NCBI GenBank assembly: GCA_021234535.1
Contig: CM037843.1
Coordinates: forward strand, 36,333,200 to 36,397,199
Length of the DNA stretch: 64,000 nt
Reading direction: 5' to 3'
DNA from: Stichopus chloronotus
Lineage: Eukaryota; Echinodermata; Holothuroidea; Aspidochirotida; Stichopodidae
Shown here: positions 13,501 through 26,500 of the stretch, piece by piece
Layout: each line of letters begins with the position of its first letter
Position numbering within the stretch: the stretch's first letter is position 1
Made by a program: the position numbers and the translations under genes
The notes under the pieces: model-generated
Database searches by the model: none
Told to the model about the DNA's origin: nothing
Seen by the model: the letters and a program-made list of their open reading frames with translations, nothing else

Positions 13501-14513
13501 CAAAGCAAAATGGGTGTTATGACATCACAATGAACTGGTGCGCTAGCAGAAGTTGCATTTCATTTACCCAGGCATCACACATGATGTTGTTCACTTCAAG
13601 AAGCAAGAGGGTTGTGACTTGGCAACCAGGTAGTAAACGTCGGACAGATAGCTGAGTTACACGGTTTCCCAAGAATGTTAATAGCTTTGGCATTTGGTCA
13701 CAAATTTTGTCACTGTCAACCTATCAACCTTTGAGAAAGTACTAATCAATACCTTTGTACTGGCTACTGGCTACCACAGCAGTGCCGTTACACATCCCCC
13801 CAGTTACACATCCCCATTAGAACGGACAAACTATCACTGCCATATCAAGTCTGTTTTTATAATACACATATTCATGACTGAACTTGTAGATCACTGGAGA
13901 AATCAATCAAAGTCACTGTTTCCCACATTAGCATTTTTTGAAGAACTAAGAACTAATTTGTGTCTGTCAAAAATATGGGGGGTGAGGGGGTCATGTTCAC
14001 TGAAATTATTTGGAAACACTTAGATGATGTATTAAGTAAAAAAACAAAAGATTTTGGAAGAGAAACCACAAAAAATTAAAAATATCACCAAGCATCAGTA
14101 GATTGGTTGTCTTTTTTCTTGTCACTCTTACAGTTTCCCCGTTCCTACTGAAAGGAGTATCAGTTATGTGGCTCTTGCAGATTACATCCTATCATTTATA
14201 TCTGAGACAAAATGCACTGCAATGAATGAGCAAGTAAAAAAAAGGAAAAAGGAAAGCTAACAAGCAATACACCTTAAGTTTAAGTTAAAGAAAAAAAAAT
14301 ACCTTAATCTTTACTATAGTATGGAAGTATGTGCCACAAAATTGAAAATATGGAACAAATCTTGGTGGAATTCTCATCCATGGGGCAAAGGAAGATGTTC
14401 GATCATCTGCAACCGAGGAGAAGGAGGAGATGCAGGTAGAAGGCAAACAGCACTCCCACTTCCTTGATAGATCTCATCCACCTCATGAGTTTTGATTGTT
14501 ATCTTCTTTTACT
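10555..14513. other. Probable TMEM87 3' untranslated/downstream region, no other gene
   Basis: Unique AT-rich DNA directly downstream of the TMEM87 stop on the minus strand. A possible polyadenylation signal (AATAAA on the minus strand) lies near 11893, but I cannot fix the transcript end. A C18-type homopolymer occurs at 11461-11478. The 123-codon plus-strand frame at 12660-13031 looks like chance. Confidence 0.35.
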
Positions 14514-14583
14514 TCAGTCCATTTTGCTCCTTTCAAGATTGGTGACCAGCTCCTCTTCCGAGTCATCCATCATAGATAAAGCG
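14514..14583 (-). CDS. TMEM87: TMEM87 last coding exon (DDSEEELVTNLERSKMD, stop)
   Basis: 70 bp from acceptor GCGTCTACAG to TGA at 14514-14516. MDDSEEELVTNLERSKMD corresponds to LLDSDEERMITHFERSKME, the end of human TMEM87A. Confidence 0.92.
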
Positions 14584-17500
14584 CTGTAGACGCAATCAGA
14601 ATGTAAAAATGCATTGTGGTTTCACTCACGCAACTAGAGTTTTAATTTATCGACATGGGCAGTGCTGAATAGTTAATCAAAGTAGTTAACATGTGAAGCA
14701 TACAAACTGGACTATGGCAAACATTTTAACACTGCCAATGACTCAAATACCGATGGTCTATCCAGTTTTCCATCTCAAAATGGGTTTTCCATCTCCAAAT
14801 AATGCTTGCATGTTCTCAATGGTGCCAAAAAGTTACTAAAAATATTATTAATCCCATAAGGAATCCCATACTGACCTTTGACCTACATGAAAAACAATAT
14901 GCATGTTTACCTTAGTGTGATAAACATACCCACTGATTATGGAGACAGTTCAAGATTCCCGTCTGGAGATATCGCCACTACAAGATATTTGCTTCATCTG
15001 ACTCCTGCTGACCTCAAATGACCTTCGATCTCCACCGCCAATAACAGATGACAATACACCTACATGCTAACTGTGAGATCAGTCAAAGCTCCCATTCTTC
15101 GAATTTTGACTTTACAAGACTTTTTTGTTTGTAATTTTTTACTGCAATTCACACTCTGCAGAAGGTTTTAAATCCTAGTGCAAATATTTATTGTGGTCTG
15201 GTAAAACTTGTCTTTCTACCAAGAAACTCAAGTTTTGGTAAATGCATTGTGAATTGCAAACTTCTACAACCACAACAAGAGAAACCTTTCAAATGAAACA
15301 TGACAACAAACAAAATGTACAGAAAATGCAATTTTGACTTACGAGTCGGCAATAGCTGCAGGAATGTTATCTTCCACCCACTTTAAGTCATCGTCTATTT
15401 CATTGACAGCATTCTGAGGGCTATCTTTCTTCAAATTACGCATTTTCATGCCATCTGAGGGTGAGAGGAGAGGCAAAATTGATACAGACACTTCCTCACA
15501 CATTTGCGCAAAGGCTCAGCGGAACAATGCAAAAGATCTGTTAGGTGTTCAATGAATGTGCAACAATGATTCAGTGACAAACAGGACTCAAAGGCATTGA
15601 TGGATAACACAGTCTCAATCATGTATATGTTTCTCAATACTTATGTTAATTCACAAAATGGGGAAAATTTCAGAAAACAAGTTGAAAACATCTGGAATCC
15701 TTGGTGTGTTTGTGCGATCTTTGGTACATGTCCTGCAAGGATTCCATCGTGGCAAAACATTGTACAAGGCCTGCTAAACAAACACATACTGGGTCGGTTT
15801 AAATCCTACTTTGCTTAACTTTGCTCAATTGCAAAACAAAAGGTAGGAGAGAGGTGAGGGAGAGGATGGGAGATGAGGAAATGGAACTCAACTTTTACAT
15901 CCCTTTCACTATTGTGAAAATGTGTAACCTTTAGAGGTTTCATTTGGTGATGAAATTCACCTGGAGAAAGGTGTAATTTCTCATGAGTTTCCTTAGAAAA
16001 AACAAAAGCTAGATAAATGATGAAATTATGTGCAAGTTTTGACTGTCCACACAACCTGAATAGACCTTCAATCATGGAATAACTTCACTCAGTCATTGTA
16101 AAAAAGCAAACTACTACACCAAATATGCAAATTACAAATGGCTGCGATACATTGACACAAACAGCAAGTTTGTATACACTTAATATAGTTGCTTTCACTT
16201 TTCTCTGCCAGAAACAAAAAAAAGAGAAACTACTTTTTGCTCTTCAAAAAGTACGTATGGATTCATCGGTTGGAAGATTATGCCTACCGTAGACTTTGCA
16301 TTCATTGGTTAAAGCTGTACACTTACTACAGGGTATGCACTTATTGATTGGAAGGGTATACACATACCACAGTGGTCGGGGGAGTTTATTTACCATATAT
16401 CATCTGTTCATTGGTTTGAGGTGAAAACCTACCATAGGCTATGGGTGCCTTGGTTGCAGGTGAAAACCTAACATAGGCTATCAGATTTATCGGTTGGAGG
16501 TGAGTTTACCAGCCATGGGCTATGGATTCATTGGCTGATCCTGTTATACCTACCATAGGCTTCTGAAAGCATTGGTTCCTTGCTACCTTCATCCTGATTT
16601 TCCTCGTCATCTAGGAGAGGCGAGTAAGCGTAACGCTGGTTGTTAATGGATGGTCGGAACAAAACCATAACAGCCACCAATATTACACAGAAGAGTATAT
16701 GCCAAAAAGCATCATCCAGCCATAGTTCATGCCACTTCTAGAGAGGAAAAACAGATATGAAACTATAAAACAGGTCAACCAAAAAAGGCTAGAACCAATG
16801 TTACTGAGAACAAAAATTTCTCATTCCTTACTTGGTAGATGTAACTGCTCCTGATTGTAACTTGACAAAGATGTAAGCCTTTTGAACTTTGGGCATATAA
16901 GTATATGATGAATGGGAATGTAAGAGCGAGAAAAAGTTTGCCTGCATGACTCTATGTACAAGAAATTGCATGAAATTTTCACAGCCATGTTTTTTTTTTT
17001 TGTTAAACATCTCTGAGGCCTTCCATCAACAAACAAAACTGGTACATTACAACGAAAAGAAAAACCATGTATTACTCACAACGATGCATTCATTGAAGCT
17101 GTGTGTCTTCAACGACCAAAGGAAAAAGATGACTGACAAGACTATGCAGAGCAGAAGAGTGTTGGTGAAGTGGCGATACAGCCACAGTTTGACCTCATTC
17201 TGCCTGAGACGCAAAGTCCTGGTAGTGTCGACTAGATTCCTGAAGATGTAATCGATAACTTAAGGAAATAGCGAATGATAGCATTGTCAAACTCACACAG
17301 TTTTCGAAGCAAAAAGGTAAGCTGTGCACCCTCCACCATGGCATTTTATTTCTCCTTGCACTGTGCCAAAGCAGAAAACACAATGTAACTGGGCTCTCTC
17401 ATCTCAATTACTTTCAAATCTAGTTGTGTAAGTGATGGAGTACTTCAATAACCCATGTGACATCTTCTACAGCTGATATACAACCACAATATCACATTGA

Positions 17501-20500
17501 TGTACTCATTTCACATTTTTACCCATTTAGAGGTTAAATATAATCTATGTATGATATATATATAACATTTCGACATGTTCTATTCGGACAACCATTGTGG
17601 AGCATAGCTTTGGGAGTATATTTGATATATAAGACTCTCTGTACATAGACATCAACAGTGTTAACTGATTGTTTAGATGGTATTTCTACATCTCCTCACA
17701 CTAGGAAACTATAGGGATCGTGGGGAAAAAAATGAAATCATTGCAAAGATTTGCTGTTAGACTATCAATCAACATAGACTGAAATTATTTAATTTGTTGT
17801 AACCATTATGTTGTTCATATATATATCAAATATACAACAGCAGTGGTGGGCCTTCACTGGACTGACTAATGACCTTACAACAGCAGTGGGTCTTCAATGA
17901 CCTGATTAATGATGAATAAAACTCAAATGGGGAACCATTTCCTTACCGATCCCCCCCCCCCCAGACATCAAAGTTTCACCCTTCCCACATGAACCTTTTC
18001 AACAGGTTCAAAAAGAAACACAGATGAAACTCTGAAGAAACCCAACAAAAGGATATCCACCAGACTAAAACGGCATCCAACACAGAGAGAGGAAGAATTG
18101 CTGCCACACTGTGATCATACTCCTGGTGAAGGAAAACAAAAGGGGGAAAAAAAATGTAATAAGTTACAAAGCTGAGACTAAATGATGCAAATACCCAACA
18201 TTTAAACGGACATGTAACTTTAGTCCCACATGAACCTTACGGAAGACACGGATGACCTTCTGGCATATACTACGAAACCTCACATGTAATCAACAGAAGG
18301 TCAAGCACATATCTATTCATTAAATGTACTAGACATGGATAGTTATCAGTAAATGTTTCAGGACAACACAAAAAGACTGCCACATTAATGACACCTTACC
18401 AGACACTGTGTAAATATACATAAACAACCAAAAGCAAAGATTTTGCATAGTAAATTACAGGTAGAATTTGCTCAGCAGACTCTGAACATGTGTTTAAAAT
18501 GTTCTGAAGTTCAAACCAACCTGCTTTGAGATACCAAGTTCAGCAATCTGCCAAATGTGCTATCAAATTGTTCAGCTCTTTTAGACACAAAGCTGAAAAA
18601 ATCTCCCGAATAAACGCATACTGGACTTTCACATACTTCAACAAACAACCTTAAAAACCAAGAAAATATTTATTATCTTATATTTGAAATTTACCAATTA
18701 CTTGCTCTTGAAATATTAGTCAATCTAACATCATACTGTTTTCACACTGAAATATTTTTTTCAAAATACTTCAAAACACAATTCCATAGCGACAGATCTG
18801 ACGTGTCAATAACCCAACAATATGCCTCCAATAGATGCTGATATAAGAGTGGTGCTCAGAATGGTTGAGATAAATGCAATACTGTTCCAAAGGTAGAACG
18901 CACAGCTGCTGCTAACCAAATGCACGTGCCATCACAGTGGTCAAGCGTTGCTAGCACATAGAACATGAGATAGCCATATGTAGATCGTTTATCATTTTAC
19001 CTCGACAAGCACCGACAATGTAACAACCTAGCCTACATTCATGACAGCCTCTTGGTCTGTTGCTGTGGTATGATATTGATTTCTACTTGATGAAGACACC
19101 CCTGGTGGATTATGCACTAGCTGCTTGACCTACTATTGACACCATACCTCACCATACCACACCACACCATTAATAACTCACAGTAAATATGGGCAACCTT
19201 TACTCTTGACTAACATGATCATAAAATGATCATCCTTCATCAGAACATTTTTACCATCTGATCTGCTCTTTCTCTCCTTCACCATGCACTTTCTCAAAGT
19301 CAACAGAGCAACTTACATTACTAGTCCGTATGATGGCCTCTGCAGAACTCAGGACCATGTATAACAATCCTGCAGCCATGATGTAATTCAAGTCATTACC
19401 CAATCTTGGTCTGGTGAGAAGGCAGAAAAGTGAAAAGAGATGTACATCAAAAGGTTGTACAAGCCACAGGGTCATATATGAAACATTTTGTACGACAACA
19501 TTTGATAGGAAATGAAATTTTGACAGGTGTCTCTTGTCTGCTAAAGATGTCCATCATGTTGATGGGGAGATAAGGAATCTGCTGCAAGCAGTATCCATAA
19601 ATTGATATGAATGGATTGTATTTATTGCAAGCACAGTGATGAAGAGGTGCCCTTCACTCAAGCGGTTTCAAAAAACCCACACCTGGATGATTACAGTTAT
19701 GAAACAAAGCAACTGTGGGATGATTGGTTGGTTCGACTTTATGAACTTAATAAAAGTCATTCATTTATATTATTTACTAGAATCTATCCCAAGAACAAAA
19801 AGATGATGAGTGACATTCCATGATAACAAATGCATAAATTCTGGGCTCATAACTTTCCTGTCCAACATCCATGTAGCACTTTAGAGGATTTTTATCAGAT
19901 ATATATTGAAATATATCCTCTATTACTGATCACAATACCATCATTGGACACTTTGCAGTGCATATACATTTAATTCAATGTGCACTTCCTCGCACCACAT
20001 ACTGGTTGCAGTAGCTATATTTTTCCCAGCATGGCAGTATGATAAGGATGGAATGTTCACCACTCTACCCCCTATGTGCAGTGGAGACTTGGAGAATGGA
20101 GTCCTACCCTACAAATTCAATATTTCACAATCACATCCAATGAAACAATATGGCGATCTGTCTTTCAAAATGGAAAAAGATTGACACTTCATAAGACTGA
20201 AAGGATACTTCTTTTTATTGGTGAAAAACATGTCTCAATAGCATGTTCTGTTTGGAAATTAAATTGGGGAAAATGTCAGGTCAACCTGTAAACTGAGGGC
20301 GCATATCTGGTACCCAATTTTGCATAATGTTAAAAATCCAGAAACAGGGATATCCCTCACTGGCGAAGTGCTTGTGCGTGTCCCCGTTCCGAGTCCTTCA
20401 CAAACCCACACCCACACATCTGCATGGACACGTTTTCACTTATGCCACCGAACAGAGCCCGACCGTACCCAAGGTCACCTTACCATGGGGTGACCTTGGG

Positions 20501-23500
20501 GTGTCACTACTCATCCTCCCCAAGTGTTTCCATGGCAACTGTTCCCCATGGGTGGACAGTACAAGTGACTTATAATATCTCATCTTAGAGTTATTACGGT
20601 ACTTTGCGTGAGTTACACAGCATTTGGTTCTTGACCAGAATAGTCACCCTTCAAACAGAAATATCTTTGAGTCATGAACAAGATTGACACCGACAAGACA
20701 TCGGTGTAGGCCTGAAGTGCCTGCGATGGAAATCGTCGTTCTCTTTCATTTGAGACACCACTTTTCTTGTCCGAGGGAATATTTCACCGACAAAATCTTC
20801 ATTTCTTCGGAGAATCCATGTTGGTCACTCAAAAGACGAAAATATGATTGCAGTGAGTCTTTGGGGAAAACACGACTTTATAACATTTGTATTTTTTTTT
20901 TTCCTCTCTCTCAAAACTTTTGCGAGTGAAGATTCCACAGTTTATTCCAATATTAGAGATGATAGGTTTGTTTTTTGCACATACCTTGTAATGCCATAAC
21001 CAATGCTGACCACCACTACCAACAGACGAGCCAAAGTTCGCTTCAGACAGGATACCAGCTCAGGAAACAACACCCCTGTTTGACTCTCTGTACCATGGTT
21101 ATTCACGTACTCAAACTCGGCAAAAAATACTGCCTTCTCCACCAAACCTACAAAAAGAAAGCAAACCGACAAGAATTAATTTGCAGAATGACTACACTTA
21201 AGCAAAGACCTATGGCCAACTCAAAACAGATTTGTACTGAGAGAAGAAATTAAAACAATGTTTTTTTTTCAAAACCAGCTCAGGCAAATATCTTGTAAAA
21301 TGATGGGTACCAAATTTTTAGGAAAAGATACAATGTTTCAATAAAAGCAGATGACAAGGAAACAATTTCTTTTACAGCTATACGCAATTAATCAGGAAGA
21401 GACATCAAATAAAGGGTCAGTCTAGATTTTGATGAGAAGGCTGAACAACATTATTTTAGTTGTGATTGAGGGATACTGATTTATGAATAACTAGACACTC
21501 TGTGGTACCGTCTGAGTTTTACAGGAACTTGAAAGAACACTGGTGAACATACTTTATTCTAAAATTAATTGGCTTCTTTACACCATAAAACTCACCACTT
21601 TTGTGTAACTTGTCAAGCAAAGATATGCTGTTGACACTACGATTAGAATAAACTAAAGGGACACTGTCAAATTTGGGGGTGTGCATCTAATCCCTGGGCT
21701 AGCCAACACTCCCCTCTGCTTGAGAAGATGGTTGTTGGAAGAAGTTTGGTACATTCAGTAAACAGGAAATATTCTAGCCAGCACGGCATAAGGCAGCAAC
21801 GTTTCTCAAAGAATTTGCCCAATTACTGCTTAATAGTCACATCTGTACATCTTGAGGGATCACTGCTTGTGCCAGGGAGCATGTGAGTCCATGAATCGAA
21901 GCATGGAAAAACAATTTCAACTGGGCGTGAATCCCTCACCCAAGAATATAACAGCACCAATCCAGATCTGGATGCCCAAAAGATCCTTGTACTGGTAGCA
22001 GAGAAGGAACAACCATGTGAATCCCATGAGGATGTAGAGTCCACACATGATACCGTAGAACTGACGAGAACTGGAGAACGAAAAGACAAATGTGAACATT
22101 AAATGAATTACCACCTTTAAATGTTAACTATAAACAAAACTTCCAAGGAAGGTGAAAGTCAGAGATAGCAGATTACATGTAATAATGATTATCCACAGAA
22201 ATACCAGCTCATAGCGCACTCTGAACGGCAAAATGGACACAGAACACTAGTCTGGTATCGTCAGGCTACTAGTGCCTTAAAAGCCATTGATGAAAGTGCA
22301 GCTGCTGTGCTGAGATAGGTGAGTAATGAGTTAGTAGGTTCAATGAATCTGTAATTGATGGGGCCAGCTCTTGCTTGACTTTTTGGGGCTTCTTAGCCCT
22401 GAATTTGATCCTGAGGTGTGCAAGCACTTTGTGTGGAGTTGATCATCTTAGTGTGGTCAAATAGTCTATTACGTTCTACAATGACACAAGGTTGAAGCAC
22501 TGTATACACAGCAATTAAGTGATGGCCACTCACCCACCCTCCCTCCCCCCAAAGAAAAATGAATGAATGGCCACTCTTAGACGTATATTTTTTCTTCACT
22601 CTGGCAAATCGATAGATTACTGAGTTAATTTCTCCAATACTGTGCAACATCATAATTCCACATTTAGTGGGCCAAAAGATGTGCTTAAATAATCCAGTGA
22701 TTTGGTGAAGAGATAAAAAAGGAAAAGCAAATGAATGACAGTTTAAGCAAGATGACAACATGATCAACTAGTTACTTTGTTAATTCTGCAAATGTCTAGC
22801 AATCTGCTAAAATGTGAAAGGAAATTACAACAGACTTGAACTGTTCAACTATATGACAATTTCATTTATGAAAGTAAGCAGGATTTTAGTCTTTTAATGT
22901 CTTCCACTCCAACTGAGGGCCACCAGCCAAAGGAAACAACCATAAATGAAAACATGAGACTTCAAAATTTCTCCCAAAAATCTTGCTATGCTAAGTCTCT
23001 CTGACTTATGCAGACCCACTGATGCCTGCTGAATACTCGACAGTACATACCCTGTAAAAAAAAATAGTTCACTAGCAACTATGTATGAAATCTGTAATAG
23101 TCACCTACCCATCCTAGAATCTGTTACTAAAAAGAAATTTCAGTTTGATAACTCAACACCATAAAGAACAATCACCTCTGCCAAAAAAAAAAAAAACATT
23201 TGACAAGCTTATAGCACAAACCAAGGGCTGTCAAATGTCCCATCTTTTGGAGGAAATCTTTTGAACTAGTTTGGTATCACCCAAACAGACACATACGCAC
23301 AGAGGTGACAGTTTATTAAAACATACAGAACATACTTAAAATTGATTTACCTGCAACAGTGGATACTGGAAAGCAGACAAGTAACCATGACTCCCTTTCA
23401 TTTCTACTTTAACTGCAAGGAGAAAAAAAATCAAAGGTATAATTTTAAAATAAATGACAGAACAGTATGCAAATGAATGATGTCCTCCACAGACATATTC

Positions 23501-26500
23501 AGTTTCCTGTATCTACTGCTTTTATATCAAAATAATGATGAATTAACATACTATGCATGTTCAGACTGGTATCCTTGTCAGAACTTTGCCTTTAAAGTGT
23601 ACCAAGAATACACATCAGATCATTCAATGAGCGAAGGTATGACAGCATACCAACAACAATGATGAATAAAGCAAACTTAGAAAAACAACGGTGAGATGAC
23701 ATAATAAAAACAACAAAAGAACGTAGCATACTAAAAACAAGAAAGGTTAGACAGCATACCGACAAAAACAACCAAAAAATAGCAAACTAAAAACATCAAA
23801 GGTACGCTAGCATACTAAGCAGAACAAAGATAAGATAGCATACTAAGAACAACAAAGGTAAAATGGCATACCAAGAGGAACAAAGGTAAGATAGCATACC
23901 AAGAAAAAACGGAAATAAAGCCAACTAAGGACGGCAAAGGAAAGGTAGCATACTAAGAACATCAAAGGTAAGCTGGCATACTAACAAAAACAAAGATAAG
24001 ATAGCATACTAAAAACAACACGGATAAGGTAGCCTGCCAAGAACAACAAAGGTGAACCAGAGAGCCAAAAGGCTTTGTGATTCCTTGCTACATGGTTATA
24101 TTATAACAAGCATGAATTATCCACATGACAAGTATGAGATCAACTACAGTTATGTTTCTTGAATCACCATATTAATAAGCCTTTAACCCAAAATGACCCT
24201 TTTTTTTTTACCTAAAATGACATTTGACTTCCATCAAAAGCATTATGGATAACCTACTCAATGTGACCAATCCATACACGAAGTATGACATCAGTCACAG
24301 TTACCCTTCTGGAGATATCGTGTTTTCAAGGTTTTTACAGGTTGACCTCTGGTGACCTCAAATGACCTTTGACCTTGCCAAAAAAACAATAGGAATCACC
24401 TGCTCAATATGACCAATCTACAAACCAAGTATGACATCAGTCACAGTTACCCTTCTGGAGATATCGTGTTTACAAGGTTTTTACAGTTTGACCTCTGGTG
24501 ACCTCAAATTACCTTTGACCTCGATCAAAAACAATAGGGATCTTCTGCTCATTATTACCAACCCACATACCATAAATTACATCACTAATGGTTACCCTTC
24601 TAGGGATATTTTGTTTACACGGTTTTTACAGTTTGGCCTCTCATGACCTGAAATGACCTTTGACCTTGACCAAAAACAATAGGGATCATCTACTCAATAT
24701 GACCAACCCACACACCAAGTATGACATCAGTCACAGTTATGCTCATGGAGATATCGTGTTTACAAGGTTTTTACAGTTTGACCTCTGGTGACCTCAAATG
24801 AGCTTTGACCTTGACCAAAAACAATAGGGATCATCTACTCTATAAGACCAACCCACACACCAAGTATGACATCAGTCACAGTTATCCTTATGGAGATATT
24901 GTGTTTACAAGGTTTTTACAGTTTGACCCCTGGTGACCTCAAATGACCTTTGACCTTGACCAAAAACAATAGGGATTATCTACTCAATATAAACAACTAA
25001 AACACTATGTATGACATCAGTCACAGTTATCCTTCTGGAGATATCGTGTTTACAAGCTTTTTACAGTTTGACCCCTGGTGACCTCAAATGACCTTTTACC
25101 TCAACCAAAAACAATAGGGACCATCTACTCAATATGTCCAACCCACACACCAAGTATGACATCAGTCACAGTTACCCTTCTGGAGATACTGTGTTTACAA
25201 CGTTTTCACATTCTGACCTCTGGTGACCTCAAATGACCTTTGACCTTGACCAAAAACAATAGGGACCTTCTATATCATATGGGCATTCCACATGCCAAGT
25301 ATGAAATCCCTCAGAGTTACCCTTCTTGAGATATCGTGTTTACAAGCAAAGGCATCACATACACACGCACATACGCACACACACGACATCACCATCCCAT
25401 AGATTCCTTGCCTGCCTTCGGCAAGGAATCAAAAAGCATACCAAGAACCACAAACTGAACAAAGGTAAGATACCCTACCAAGAACAACAAAAGTAAGACA
25501 GCACACTAACAACAACATTAAAGATATGATAGCATACCACAAACAACAAGAAAGCCAAGAGGCTTTGTGATTCCTTGCCACTAACATACTTGCATACTGA
25601 GCAAATGTCCTCCTGGAAACTCTGTACTTACACCAAGTGAGATTTCAAAACTACAACAATACTTTGTCTTTGTCTTTTTTATGCTATTTGTCTATCCCAT
25701 TATGTAACCACAAAGCCAAAAGGCTTTGCGTCTCCTTGCCATATGGTTATATTACAACAAACCTGAATTATTCACATGACAAGTATGAGATCAACTACAG
25801 TGATTATTCTTGAAACACCACACTAATAAGCCTTAAAGCCAAAATGACTTTTCACCTCCTCTTAAACACAAAGGGGTGAAAATTGATAAAAATCATCGAT
25901 TCAACATGGGCAATACACATACTCAGTATGAATCCCTCACAACTAACCCTTCTTTAGATAATGTGTTTATTTTGACTACTAAATGCTGAACAACTCAATA
26001 TGAGCAATAGACGTGCAAAGTATGAGATCAATCACAGTTTCTCTTTTTCAAATACAGGAGTTAACATAATTTTGACTTTTGACCTCTGGTGACTCCAAAT
26101 CACCTTCTCAATATGGGCAATCCACATGCTAAATATGAGATGCCCCCCACTCATGTGACCTTTAACCCCCACTACAAACGATAGGGATCATCTACACAGC
26201 ATCACCAACCCACACACCAAGTATGACATCAGTAACATTTACCCCTCTGGAGATATTGCGTTTACAATGTTTTTACAGCTTGATCTCTGGTGATCTCAAA
26301 TGAAATTGAACTTGATCAAAAACAATAGGGATCATCTACTAAGTATGACCAACAAATGCAATAAGTATGACTTCTGTCACAGTTGCCCTTTTGGCAATAT
26401 TTTGTTTACAATGTTTTTATAGTTCGACCTCTGGTGACCTCCAATGACTTTTTGACCTCAACCACAAATAATAGGATTCACCTACTCAGTATGACCATAG

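Noticed and set aside
18042..18122. GT donor (TGG/GTTTCT or TTTT/GTTGGG) ending the TMEM87 segment 5 exon
   Set aside because: Both put the next exon out of frame or create a stop. The AT-AC border keeps phase and gives the conserved WWIF sequence.
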